Shown piece by piece: positions 8,397 to 16,889 of a DNA stretch of 47,880 bases; within the stretch, counting starts at the first letter, position 1; the number at the start of each line of letters is the position of its first letter. A model generated the notes under the pieces. It was given only the letters and a program-made list of their open reading frames with translations, made no database searches and was not told where the DNA came from. This DNA comes from JBALVT01 sp047612385 (lineage in GTDB: Bacteria; Pseudomonadota; Gammaproteobacteria; Pseudomonadales; Halieaceae): positions 1 through 47,880 of the forward strand of contig JBLGAR010000017.1 in NCBI GenBank assembly GCA_047612385.1. The letters are read 5' to 3'. Made by a program: the position numbers and the translations under genes.

Positions 8397-9029
8397 ATGG
8401 ATGAATTCGAAGAAGCGGGTTACGGACAGGAGCCGATTGGGTTCGGTGATCGGCCTGCATTACTTATCGTTGATTTCCAAAAAGGCTTTACTGATGCGTC
8501 GAGTCCATTAGGGCGGTCTTCCCATGTTCAGCGCGCGGTAGATAATACGGCAACTTTAATGGCCGCAGCCCGCGCGCGGGGCATCCCTGTCGCTTCATGC
8601 AATGTTTCCTGGAAAAGCCGTGATGATATGGCTTACTGGAAAATTTCCTCGCTCTATGACGGCAGTTTCTTTCACGGCCATCCTTGCACTGAGTTCGACC
8701 CCAGGATTTCAGATCCTGATTACATTTTTGAGTTTACCAAGACGGCCCCGTCCATTTTCTTTCAGACGCCTATCCATGCCTGGTTAACCAAGCACTGTAT
8801 TGATACCACGATCATTACCGGATGCACGACATCTGGATGTGTTAGGGCATCGATCGTCGATAGCTTCTCGTACGGTTATCGCACTGTCGTGCCCGAAGAC
8901 TGCTGCGGCGACCAAAATGAAGAGTCGCACTGGAGCAACTTAAAGGATGTGGGTAGACGCTATGCCGACGTAACAACGCTGGCCGCCGTAATCGGCCATT
9001 TTGAAACACATTTTCCCATCAGCAACTGA
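8397..9029 (+). CDS. Maleamate amidase / N-carbamoylsarcosine amidase-like hydrolase
   Basis: The 210-residue product is a cysteine hydrolase with catalytic Asp26 (VDFQKGF), Lys115 (FTKTAPSIFF) and Cys148. The cysteine motif TGCTTSGCVRA is the pattern I associate with N-carbamoylsarcosine amidase and the maleamate amidase NicF, rather than with nicotinamidases. The ATG at 8397 is chosen over an in-frame TTG at 8382 because GGAG at 8384-8387 sits nine bases before it. The gene is followed after nine bases by the alpha/beta-hydrolase-fold gene, so the two form an operon. A deamidase that turns a maleamate-like half-amide into a dicarboxylate would feed the CoA-transferases and the MaoC and CitE enzymes in this island. 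Family confident, substrate inferred. Confidence 0.88.
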   Translation: MDEFEEAGYGQEPIGFGDRPALLIVDFQKGFTDASSPLGRSSHVQRAVDNTATLMAAARARGIPVASCNVSWKSRDDMAYWKISSLYDGSFFHGHPCTEFDPRISDPDYIFEFTKTAPSIFFQTPIHAWLTKHCIDTTIITGCTTSGCVRASIVDSFSYGYRTVVPEDCCGDQNEESHWSNLKDVGRRYADVTTLAAVIGHFETHFPISN

Positions 9030-9038
9030 GGATTCAGC

Positions 9039-9842
9039 ATGCCAACCGCGACAATTAATAATCACAATATGTACTACGAACTCCATGGAGACGGTCCGCC
9101 GGCGATTTACATTGGTGGTTGGGACACGTTCTGTCACGGCAGAGAGCATTTCCTCGCCCGCGGCATGACCGAGAAGTACTCTGTGCTGCTAATTGACTAC
9201 CGTGGCATCGGTGAGTCTGATGACGACCTCAGTGTGACGCCAAGCACTGAACTACACGCCGACGATATTATTGGTTTACTCGATCATCTTGGTATGAGCA
9301 ATGTGTATTTTGTTGGCCTGGTGGGCATTGGTGCGTGTATTGGACAATGGGTCTCGCTCAAAAGACCAGACCTGGTGCGCTGTATGGTCAACATGGGGTG
9401 TTGGGCCTACTCAGACGAGTGCATGACTGATCAACTCAATGCCTTGGGAACCATGCATGAAAAAGCGGGCTTCCTTGCGTTTCAGGAACTCGTTGCGGTC
9501 TATTCATTCAGGCCGGATTACTATATTGCCAATCGACACAAGCTGTTGGGGAGCGGCCGAGTATGGGGCGTGCTGGAAAATAAACTGACGGCTCACCTGC
9601 GGTTTATCGAGGCCTGTAACAGTCACGACATTCGGCCGCATATGAAAGACATCGCCGCCCCCACTTTAGTTATTCATGCGGGCCGCGATGTCATTACGGG
9701 TCCGCGCACCACGACACCTCTGGAAGAAGGCCTGCCGAATGCGGTCGGAGTCACAATGCCCGAAGTGGCGCATGTGGTTGCGGGCAAGGAAGAGAAGATA
9801 GCCTTCTGTGAAATCTTGCACGGCTTTCTGGATCAATACTGA
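9039..9842 (+). CDS. Alpha/beta-hydrolase-fold protein lacking the Ser nucleophile
   Basis: This 267-residue protein has the alpha/beta-hydrolase layout: DYRGIGESD after strand 4, a nucleophile elbow at residues 92-99, the acid Asp217 in HAGRD and the base His245 in EVAHVV. The elbow reads VGLVGIGA instead of VGHSMGG, so the residue aligned with the catalytic Ser is Gly96. The only nearby thiol is Cys100, four residues on in GACIG. RutD of the uracil Rut pathway also lacks a standard Ser in this place, as I recall, so the protein may be a RutD-like helper for aminoacrylate or carbamate breakdown, or a cofactor-free lyase. It overlaps functionally with the preceding amidase gene nine bases upstream. 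The gene ends facing the CoA-transferase at 9901. Confidence 0.85.
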   Translation: MPTATINNHNMYYELHGDGPPAIYIGGWDTFCHGREHFLARGMTEKYSVLLIDYRGIGESDDDLSVTPSTELHADDIIGLLDHLGMSNVYFVGLVGIGACIGQWVSLKRPDLVRCMVNMGCWAYSDECMTDQLNALGTMHEKAGFLAFQELVAVYSFRPDYYIANRHKLLGSGRVWGVLENKLTAHLRFIEACNSHDIRPHMKDIAAPTLVIHAGRDVITGPRTTTPLEEGLPNAVGVTMPEVAHVVAGKEEKIAFCEILHGFLDQY

Positions 9843-9858
9843 TTTAGTGCAAACGACA

Positions 9859-9880
9859 GGGCGCCCCTTGCCGGGCGCCC
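9859..9880. terminator. GC-rich hairpin between convergent genes
   Basis: GGGCGCC (9859-9865) pairs with GGCGCCC (9874-9880) over an eight-base loop, in the 58-bp gap between two convergent genes. There is no T run, so it is at best a weak bidirectional stop signal. Confidence 0.4.
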
Positions 9881-9900
9881 CTGGCCGGGCGCGCATCAAG

Positions 9901-11085
9901 TTAAATGATGCCGCGCTCCCTCAGTCCGTCCAGTTGATCGGAATGACCAAGCTCTTCACCCAGTAGCGCTTGGTTATCGGCACCTAAGCCTCGGCCGGGG
10001 GAGGTGGCCACACGTTCCTGATCGAAACGAATAGGGTTGCGCAACACGTGCAGTTCACCATCGTGATGAGGCATTGATGTGCGCATCTTGATTTGCTCGA
10101 CGAAGGGGTTGTCCAGCGCGGCGGGTAAGTCATAGACCGGTGCTACCGGTACATGGGTCTGTAGCTTCGCCAGCCAATTCTCTGTTAGGTCTTGCTGAAG
10201 TATTTCGTCGAGCACTGGAGTAAGGGCATCTCGGTTAGTGGCTCGATCGCGCATATTGGCGAAACGAGCATCTTGCGCTAATTCTGGGTGTCCAATGATG
10301 TCGATTAGCAAGCCCCAGAACTTCTCGGTCATGCACATAACGAAGATCCAGCCATCCTTGGTTTTCAGCAACTGTACCGGGGTTTGTGATGGGTGCGAGC
10401 TGCGAGGCAAGCGCTCGGTATGTATATCGTGATTCATGTACCAGGTGCCTGGGTAGCTCAACTGATGCAGGGCCACGTCGAACAAGCTCACATCCACATC
10501 TCGACCACCGTACTTGCTACGCCCTATTAGCGCCGCGAGGCAACCCATGCCAGCGACGGTACCGGTCATAAAATCAATCATCGACAGCCCAAAGCGTGCC
10601 GGTGGCGAATCGGGTTCACCTGTGAGCGCCAGAAAACCGCATTCGGCCTGCATTAAGTAGTCATAACCTGGCCAGTCCGCGCGATCGTTGTCGCGTCCGT
10701 ATGCTGATATATGTGTACAAATAATATCGTCTTTGATCGGCTTAAGGCTTGCGTAGTCCAAGCCAAGGCGCGCGGGTTGATTGCCTCTAAGGTTGTTCCA
10801 GACCACGTCAGCTGTTTTCACAAGCTCATGGAAGAGGGCTTTTCCCTCTTCACTTTTTAGGTTCAGCGTGACACTTTTTTTGTTGAGATTAAACGCTTGA
10901 AAATAAGCGCTATCGTCATCGGACAGCACTACTGCTCCAGTTTGGCGCGCCGGATCCCCGCCCGTTTCTCGGCTTTCTATTTTGATGACTTCCGCGCCCA
11001 GATCAGCCAAATACATTGAGCCATATGGGCCTGCACCAAATTGCTCAATCGCCAGCACGCGAATGCCTTGCAAGGGTAGATTCAT
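9901..11085 (-). CDS. CaiB/BaiF (class III) CoA-transferase 2
   Basis: A 394-residue class III CoA-transferase. Diagnostic segments are LPLQGIRVLAIEQ, the ADLGAEVIKIE strand-loop near residues 27-37, NLKSEEGK and the catalytic aspartate at about position 142 in PGYD. Length is normal. The gene is divergent from the hydantoinase operon, with operator-like site E between them, and it converges on the alpha/beta-hydrolase gene. Compared with copy 1 it keeps the more usual GYDYLMQA motif around the aspartate. It probably activates an acid produced by the amidases or hydantoinase to its CoA thioester, with succinyl-CoA or acetyl-CoA as possible donors. Which acid cannot be told. Confidence 0.9.
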   Translation of the reverse strand: MNLPLQGIRVLAIEQFGAGPYGSMYLADLGAEVIKIESRETGGDPARQTGAVVLSDDDSAYFQAFNLNKKSVTLNLKSEEGKALFHELVKTADVVWNNLRGNQPARLGLDYASLKPIKDDIICTHISAYGRDNDRADWPGYDYLMQAECGFLALTGEPDSPPARFGLSMIDFMTGTVAGMGCLAALIGRSKYGGRDVDVSLFDVALHQLSYPGTWYMNHDIHTERLPRSSHPSQTPVQLLKTKDGWIFVMCMTEKFWGLLIDIIGHPELAQDARFANMRDRATNRDALTPVLDEILQQDLTENWLAKLQTHVPVAPVYDLPAALDNPFVEQIKMRTSMPHHDGELHVLRNPIRFDQERVATSPGRGLGADNQALLGEELGHSDQLDGLRERGII

Positions 11086-11203
11086 GATGTTTTTTCTCCA
11101 CTGTGGGGAAATCTGTATTTCCGAGATGGTTATGGTTGCAGCGGCACTTGCACCTGCGGCTCAAATGTTGCATCCTATTGGAGCTAGTGTATTACAGGTC
11201 GAA

Positions 11204-11213
11204 TGTCCGGTCA
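11204..11213. promoter_or_regulatory. Operator-like site E before the hydantoinase operon
   Basis: AATGTCCGGTCAATT contains TGTCCGGTCA, a match to TGTMCGKACA with one substitution in the right arm. It sits between the divergent CoA-transferase 2 and hyuA, 50 bp before the hyuA ATG. Confidence 0.45.
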
Positions 11214-11263
11214 ATTGACTGCTAGACTTCGATAAATCAATAACATGTGATCAGAGGTTCAAT

Positions 11264-13321
11264 ATGTCTTATCGCCTAGGCGTCGATGTAGGAGGGACGT
11301 TCACCGATCTCCTGCTGGTCGACGAAACTTCGGGAAATGTTTTCACGGCCAAAGTGCCCAGCACGCCGGAAGATTCCTCAATTGGTGTTCTCAATGGTAT
11401 TGAGCGCGTTTGCGAAACCGCAGGCGTTGACCCGACTAAAATATCTCAGGTTATGCACGGGACCACCGTTGCCACCAACACCGTGCTAACCGGTACGGGT
11501 GCCAAAGTTGGCCTGGTAACCACCAAAGGCTTCCGGCAGGTTTTGCAAATAGCGCGATCATATGTTCCCGGCGGCTTGGGTGGCTGGGTTATCTACAACA
11601 AGAGCGATGCGCTTGCTCCACTGTCTTGTACCATTGAGGCAGATGAACGAATGGGCGCCGACGGCAAGGTCGTCCGCCCTCTTAACAAAAGCGCCCTGAA
11701 GAAATCATTGCAAGGTCTTAAGAGCGAGAATATCGAGGCTCTGACTGTCTGTCTGATCAACTCCTATGCAAATGGTGCTCATGAGAGGGAGGTCGCCAAG
11801 GTGGCCAAAGAGGTTTTGCCGGGTATTCCAATCTCTATCTCTTACGATGTTGTGCCTGAAATGCAGGAGTATGAGCGGGCTATTACAACTGTCGCCAACT
11901 CCTATGTGCGCCCCAGAGTTTCCAAGTACGTGCAGAATCTGCAGCGGAAGCTCAATAACAAAATGAAAGGCGTCAAGCTGCATATTTTGCGCTCTGACGG
12001 TGGTATGGCTTCATCGAAAGTCGCTGAGTCACTGCCTGTGAATTTGCTGATGAGTGGACCAGCAGGGGGTGTTTCCGGGGCTGTTTGGGTAGCCAAGCAA
12101 GCTGGATTTAAAGACCTTCTCACTTTTGATATGGGCGGCACCTCAACCGATGTGGCCCTAGTGCAAGACGGCAAGGCGCGATTGCGGCGTGAGACTACGG
12201 TTGGTGATGTTACGGTTCGCGCCTCGTCTGTCGATGTGCGCACCGTAGGCGCCGGCGGTGGATCAATTGCTCACGTACCTGAACTCACGGGAGCTCTGCG
12301 TGTAGGGCCCGACAGCGCGGGTGCCGAACCTGGTCCAGCGGCTTACAACAAAGGCGGTACGTTGCCTACGGTGACCGATGCCAATGTCGTATTGGGCTAT
12401 CTTCCCAGTGAAGTGCGCCTGGGTGGCGATATGGAGATCCGCAAAGATCTCGCTGAGAAAGCCATTCGACCGATTGCCAAGGCGCTGGGCATCTCCGTCA
12501 AGCGTGCCGCAGCAGGTATCATCGATATCGTTAATGAAACTATGTATGGCGCCTTACGCCTGGTCTCGGTTGAGCAGGGGTATGATCCTCGTGAATTTGC
12601 GCTCATCGGTTTTGGCGGTGCCGGTCCATTGCATGCAAACGCGCTCGGCAAGTTGATGAATAGTTGGCCTGTGATTATTCCACCGGGTCCGGGCGTACTG
12701 TGCGCTTATGGAGACGCTACCACCCGTGTGCGCGATGAAGCCTCGCGTACCTATATACGTCGTTTCAGCCAGACCACCGTTCCTCAAGTGGTTAAAATGT
12801 ATGAAAAGCTGGCAGCCCAGGCAGAGAAGACCATTGAAAAAGAAGGTGTCCCCAAAAAGGATCGCAGCCTGACTTACCAGGCGGATATCCGCTACAACGG
12901 ACAGGGATTGCTATTGACGGTCGACTTTGAGCTGAAAGATTTAAAGTCAAAAGGTCTCGACGTTATAGGTGATCAGTTCGAGCAGATGCACAAGCAGCTA
13001 TTCACCTTTGCTCTGGACAGCGATAAGGAAATTGTTAATCTTCGCGCCGTAGCACAAGGGCGCGCCGCAGCTATCGAACCACAAAAAGTGGCTAAGGGAT
13101 CGCGTACACCGAACAAGTCGGCGGTGATAGGCAACTCTATGGTTTACATGGACCGAAAGGACCGGAAAGCCACACTGTACAAGCGATCAGAGCTCCGAGA
13201 CGGCAATGAAATTGCCGGGCCAGCCGTCGTGCTGGAGATGGACTCAACCACAGTTATCTTGTCTGGACACATTGGCAAGGTAGATTCATACGGAAACATT
13301 CTGATTACGCCACAAGCGTAA
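11264..13321 (+). CDS. hyuA: Hydantoinase/5-oxoprolinase A subunit (HyuA)
   Basis: The 685-residue product is the A subunit of the ATP-dependent hydantoinase/oxoprolinase/acetone-carboxylase family. The ASKHA-type nucleotide-binding signature GVDVGGTFTD is at residues 5-14. HGTTVATN lies near residue 65. The conserved LLMSGPAGGVSG, FDMGGTSTDV and VGAGGGSIA segments mark the central domain. Length is typical. With the B subunit such enzymes use ATP to open a cyclic amide (hydantoin, N-methylhydantoin, 5-oxoproline) or to carboxylate ketones. The gene is followed after 19 bp by hyuB and is preceded by operator-like site E. The presence of two amidases nearby argues for ring opening of a lactam or imide rather than ketone carboxylation, but this is inference. 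Confidence 0.93.
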   Translation: MSYRLGVDVGGTFTDLLLVDETSGNVFTAKVPSTPEDSSIGVLNGIERVCETAGVDPTKISQVMHGTTVATNTVLTGTGAKVGLVTTKGFRQVLQIARSYVPGGLGGWVIYNKSDALAPLSCTIEADERMGADGKVVRPLNKSALKKSLQGLKSENIEALTVCLINSYANGAHEREVAKVAKEVLPGIPISISYDVVPEMQEYERAITTVANSYVRPRVSKYVQNLQRKLNNKMKGVKLHILRSDGGMASSKVAESLPVNLLMSGPAGGVSGAVWVAKQAGFKDLLTFDMGGTSTDVALVQDGKARLRRETTVGDVTVRASSVDVRTVGAGGGSIAHVPELTGALRVGPDSAGAEPGPAAYNKGGTLPTVTDANVVLGYLPSEVRLGGDMEIRKDLAEKAIRPIAKALGISVKRAAAGIIDIVNETMYGALRLVSVEQGYDPREFALIGFGGAGPLHANALGKLMNSWPVIIPPGPGVLCAYGDATTRVRDEASRTYIRRFSQTTVPQVVKMYEKLAAQAEKTIEKEGVPKKDRSLTYQADIRYNGQGLLLTVDFELKDLKSKGLDVIGDQFEQMHKQLFTFALDSDKEIVNLRAVAQGRAAAIEPQKVAKGSRTPNKSAVIGNSMVYMDRKDRKATLYKRSELRDGNEIAGPAVVLEMDSTTVILSGHIGKVDSYGNILITPQA

Positions 13322-13340
13322 CTGACGAGGAGCAGAGCAA

Positions 13341-15287
13341 ATGCCAGCAACCATCGTTGAGACTAATAAAACCAAGTTCAAGCGTAAGAACATGGATCCT
13401 ATTACACTCGATATCATCGAAAACGCGATGATGAATGCGAGATATGAGATGGACACGGTGCTTTTTAGAACCGCCATGTCGCCGGGTATAAGAGAGCAGC
13501 ACGATGAATTTCCAATGATCGCGAACCTTGAAGGCAAGATGGTCGTGGGTCAATTTGGCAGTTTTATTCACGGCTTCAAAGAGGCTTATGATGGAACGAT
13601 AGAAGAAGGCGATCTGTTCCTGACCACAGATCCCTATTCATGCAATGGCGCCATCAGCCACGTTAACGATTGGTTGCTGCTGCGTCCTATCTTTAAAGAC
13701 GGGCGTCTGATCGCCTATGCCGCCATGTTCGGTCATATGACTGATGTAGGCGGCAAGGTGCCGGGCAGTTTGCCGACCGACGCGCGCGAGATATTTGAAG
13801 AAGGTATTCGTATACCTCCCACAAAGATCTATAAGAATGATGTGCTGCAAGAGGATCTACTCGAGCTCATATTACACAACTGCCGTTTACCGCACTGGAA
13901 CCGCAGCGACTTCAATGCCCTCGTGGCCGCCGTTAGAACCGCTGAAAAGCGTGTGCTAGAAATCGCAGAACGATTTGGCGATGATGATTTTTACTCGGCA
14001 CTTGATGAATTGCTGGCGCGCAACAAACGGGCCATGTCCAAGTTGATCAAGAACACGGTACCTACCAAGAGGCAGGTCTTCGAAGACTATATTTGTGACG
14101 ATGGTTTGGGCATGGGGCCCTACAAAATCAAATGCGCAATGTGGCGCGAGGGCGACAAGGTTATTTTTGACTTTGAGGGCACTGACCCGCAGTCGATAAG
14201 CTCTATTAACTTCTTGCTCAACGAAGAAATGTTCAAGATGTTTTGCGGTGTCTACATGATCATGATTTTTGATCCGCAAATTATGTTTAATGATGGTTTC
14301 TATGATCTCATGGAAGTAAAAATTCCCTATGGAACCCTACTCAAACCACGAGAACCGGCTGCGTTGTCATGCAGAACGCATGCCTTAGGCCGTATTTTTG
14401 ACGTGCTAGGGGGCTTACTCGGCCAAGGCGATCCTGAATTTCTCGCAGGGGCCGGTTTCTCAGACAGTCCGCACTTTATGTACTCGGGATATGACAAGAA
14501 CGGCGAGTGGTATCAATTGTATTCAATCGGCTTTGGTGGTGTTCCAGGTAAACCATCTGGCGATGGCCCCGACGGCCATTCCTTGTGGCCGAGTTTCACC
14601 AATGTACCCAACGAGTTTCTGGAAAGCTACTTTCCACTGCGTATTGAAGTCTATGAAACGATCGCAGATAGCGGTGGTCCTGGCTTGCATCGAGGTGGTA
14701 ACGGTCTGCGCATGGGGTACTGCTTCTTAGAGCCCGGCACAATTTCGGTGCACGATGATCGCTGGTTAACCTATCCATGGGGTGTGAACGGCGGATTACC
14801 AGGGCAGCGATCCGAGAAGCTGTTGCACCGTGTTGATGGCACCATAGAAAAATTGCCGTCCAAGTGCGATCTTGTCGAAGTGAATGCTGGCGACACCCTG
14901 CACTTTAATACATGGGGTGGAGGCGGTTGTGGCGATCCGTTCCTGCGACCTGCTGAGCGCGTTTCATTCGATGTCAAAGCCGGACTGGTGTCACCCGAAG
15001 GGGCAAAGCGTTATGGGGTTGTTCTAAAAAGCGACTTAACCGTAAACGAGAAGCGCACGACCAGCTTGCGAGCAAAACTGTCCAAGGCACGTGGCAAGCC
15101 TGCCATGTTTGACCGGGGCGGCAGTATCGAAGAGCTCAAAGCACGTTGCCTGAAGGAAACCGGCCTGCAGCCACCGCGTCAGCCTGAGTTCCAATCATGG
15201 GCGACCAAGATGCTCGATATGGAGCCCAAAAAGCCTAAGGTGGTGAAGCGAAAAACCGGCGCTAAGCGCAAATCAAAGACTGCGTAA
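13341..15287 (+). CDS. hyuB: Hydantoinase/5-oxoprolinase B subunit (HyuB)
   Basis: A 648-residue B subunit of the hydantoinase/oxoprolinase family. The core opens with DPITLDIIENA near residue 18, where many relatives begin. It contains FGSFIHGF, DPYSCNGA, HVNDW, a central GGVPGKPSGDGPDG stretch and the GGPGLHRGGNGLRMG segment. The 17-residue N-terminal extension is accepted because GAGGAG lies eight bases before the ATG at 13341. The C-terminus is an unusual lysine-rich tail (KKPKVVKRKTGAKRKSK). It forms the catalytic complex with HyuA, 19 bp upstream, and the operon ends at a strong bidirectional terminator. The tail is not part of the catalytic domain and its role is unknown. Confidence 0.93.
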   Translation: MPATIVETNKTKFKRKNMDPITLDIIENAMMNARYEMDTVLFRTAMSPGIREQHDEFPMIANLEGKMVVGQFGSFIHGFKEAYDGTIEEGDLFLTTDPYSCNGAISHVNDWLLLRPIFKDGRLIAYAAMFGHMTDVGGKVPGSLPTDAREIFEEGIRIPPTKIYKNDVLQEDLLELILHNCRLPHWNRSDFNALVAAVRTAEKRVLEIAERFGDDDFYSALDELLARNKRAMSKLIKNTVPTKRQVFEDYICDDGLGMGPYKIKCAMWREGDKVIFDFEGTDPQSISSINFLLNEEMFKMFCGVYMIMIFDPQIMFNDGFYDLMEVKIPYGTLLKPREPAALSCRTHALGRIFDVLGGLLGQGDPEFLAGAGFSDSPHFMYSGYDKNGEWYQLYSIGFGGVPGKPSGDGPDGHSLWPSFTNVPNEFLESYFPLRIEVYETIADSGGPGLHRGGNGLRMGYCFLEPGTISVHDDRWLTYPWGVNGGLPGQRSEKLLHRVDGTIEKLPSKCDLVEVNAGDTLHFNTWGGGGCGDPFLRPAERVSFDVKAGLVSPEGAKRYGVVLKSDLTVNEKRTTSLRAKLSKARGKPAMFDRGGSIEELKARCLKETGLQPPRQPEFQSWATKMLDMEPKKPKVVKRKTGAKRKSKTA

Positions 15288-15315
15288 CGCATGTCGGACC
15301 TAATAGGTAGAAACT

Positions 15316-15345
15316 AAAAAGGGGCGCTTATAAGCGCCCCTTTTT
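15316..15345. terminator. Bidirectional terminator between hyuB and the HpaB-like gene
   Basis: A perfect 15-bp inverted repeat with core GGGGCGCTTATAAGCGCCCC has five A on the left and five T on the right. It can terminate both convergent transcription units. Confidence 0.93.
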
Positions 15346-15377
15346 AGTGGTGGAGATTAAACTCATCTCGGGCTGCC

Positions 15378-16883
15378 TTAGCAGCCCTTATCACAACACT
15401 GCCCGGGCTGACGCTGTCGATTGGGTGCTCCACTTGCACCGCGGTCTGCCACTCCTCTATCGAGCAATCTTTCTACCAACTCCTTGCGCTCATCAATGGG
15501 GTAACGTCGAAAGATTTCGCGTTTCATGGCCTGTGGGGAACCACCTCCATGCAGGCTGATGATGGACATCCAGCCGCCAGTGTTAGACGCAGTGACATCT
15601 TCCAGTAATCTGGCAACCTCAATACGCTTTTCATAGGGCACGTCTGCGCGGGCGCGTAGGACGGTAGCGAGGTCGCCCGCCGTGTGTGGATTGTGATCTT
15701 CATCGGGCCCAGGCAAGGCTACGATCAGGCCGCCTGATACTTCATGGGCTGTGCGGTGCATATCGTATATCTGGGTTGCGAGCAGCAGCTTACCGACATT
15801 GGAGAAGACAGGCTCTGGTTGCCAGGCACCTGAAGGGTCTTCTATACCATAGACGGAGGCTGCAACACCGCAGGCGAAAAAGCCTTCAACAATTTTGATC
15901 AGCTCTACCATAGATTCCTGGATGTGCGGCACCTTGGCCGGGTCGAGCCCGTTGGCCTCGCTCATCAATGCGCCTGCGCCAATCAGTAGATCGCCAAAAC
16001 CGGCACGTGCGCCGATGCAGCTATGCCGGTGGTGCGATGCGTAATTGGTGACAAGATATTCAGAGTGTTGGTACTCACCTGCCATGAAAACGCGTTCCCA
16101 GGGCACGAATACATCTTTGAACATGCACACTGCTGTGGCTTGCCCATACTTGGCACTAAATTTGGCCGCAGGATCACCAGCACGGCCCGCTGGTCGAGAG
16201 ATAATCGTCAAGCCGTCGACATCAATTGGGACCGCGCAGCACACTGCAAAATCGGTATCTTCCGCCAGCATACTGCGGCAGGGCATTACCAATAGTTCAT
16301 GCATATAGGGGCCACCGGTCACGATAGCCTTGGTGCCTGAGATGACAATGCCGTCAGCCCGGCGCTCACTAATGTGTACATAGGTATCGGGCTCGGGCTG
16401 TTTGTGGGGGCGCAGTTTTCTATCGCCCTTGGCATCTGTCATCGCGACGCCCAGGGTTAAATCGCGATCCTGAATGTCGTGAAGATAAGCCATAAATCGC
16501 TCATGGTAGTCAGTACCATCTTCCGCATCTGCGCGGAACGTTTCTTGATGAATTGCGTTCAGCGCATCGTGACTCAAATAGCGCTGGGCACAACCGCTTT
16601 CTCTGCATACAAGGCGTACAGCCTCTAGCTTGCTCAGCAGGTCTTCGCTGTGACGATTAATGTGAATCATACGATTGACTGTTTTGCCGCTGGATGCCTG
16701 TGTCTCTAGCATAAGGCCACCGTATTCGGGGCGCAGGGCAAAATCGTAAGTGACACCAACGGCATTGATACCAGGGAGTAGCCTGGGGTCATCTGCAACG
16801 CTGGTGACTCGATCTCCGTTTATATAAACAACGGGATCGTAGCTGCGTAAGCTCTCTCTGTACTCTTCGGCGGTCATTAACAT
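15378..16883 (-). CDS. HpaB/4-hydroxybutyryl-CoA-dehydratase-family flavoenzyme without Fe-S ligands
   Basis: This 501-residue protein belongs to the 4-hydroxyphenylacetate 3-monooxygenase (HpaB)/4-hydroxybutyryl-CoA dehydratase (AbfD) superfamily. It begins LMTAEEYRESL like AbfD and has DALNAIHQET, AMTDAKGDR and SPQAMKRE segments. AbfD binds its cluster with three Cys and one His. By eye alignment only Cys98 and His285 remain, while the second Cys is Tyr102 and the third is Ala292. An oxygen-sensitive [4Fe-4S] dehydratase is therefore unlikely, and an FADH2-dependent monooxygenase is more plausible. No HpaC-type flavin reductase is seen in the window. The nitroreductase at 21860 is one possible source of reduced flavin. 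It is the last gene of the gntR-citE-prpD-hpaB unit, seven bases after its neighbour. Confidence 0.85.
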   Translation of the reverse strand: MLMTAEEYRESLRSYDPVVYINGDRVTSVADDPRLLPGINAVGVTYDFALRPEYGGLMLETQASSGKTVNRMIHINRHSEDLLSKLEAVRLVCRESGCAQRYLSHDALNAIHQETFRADAEDGTDYHERFMAYLHDIQDRDLTLGVAMTDAKGDRKLRPHKQPEPDTYVHISERRADGIVISGTKAIVTGGPYMHELLVMPCRSMLAEDTDFAVCCAVPIDVDGLTIISRPAGRAGDPAAKFSAKYGQATAVCMFKDVFVPWERVFMAGEYQHSEYLVTNYASHHRHSCIGARAGFGDLLIGAGALMSEANGLDPAKVPHIQESMVELIKIVEGFFACGVAASVYGIEDPSGAWQPEPVFSNVGKLLLATQIYDMHRTAHEVSGGLIVALPGPDEDHNPHTAGDLATVLRARADVPYEKRIEVARLLEDVTASNTGGWMSIISLHGGGSPQAMKREIFRRYPIDERKELVERLLDRGVADRGASGAPNRQRQPGQCCDKGC

Positions 16884-16889
16884 GGTCGG

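Noticed and set aside
13260..13269. TGTCTGGACA, close to the regulon palindrome
   Set aside because: It lies inside the hyuA coding sequence near its end, not in front of a unit, and has a substitution in the central CG.
15378..16883. Functional 4-hydroxybutyryl-CoA dehydratase
   Set aside because: Two of three cluster-binding cysteines are missing by alignment from memory, so a bound [4Fe-4S] dehydratase is unlikely.
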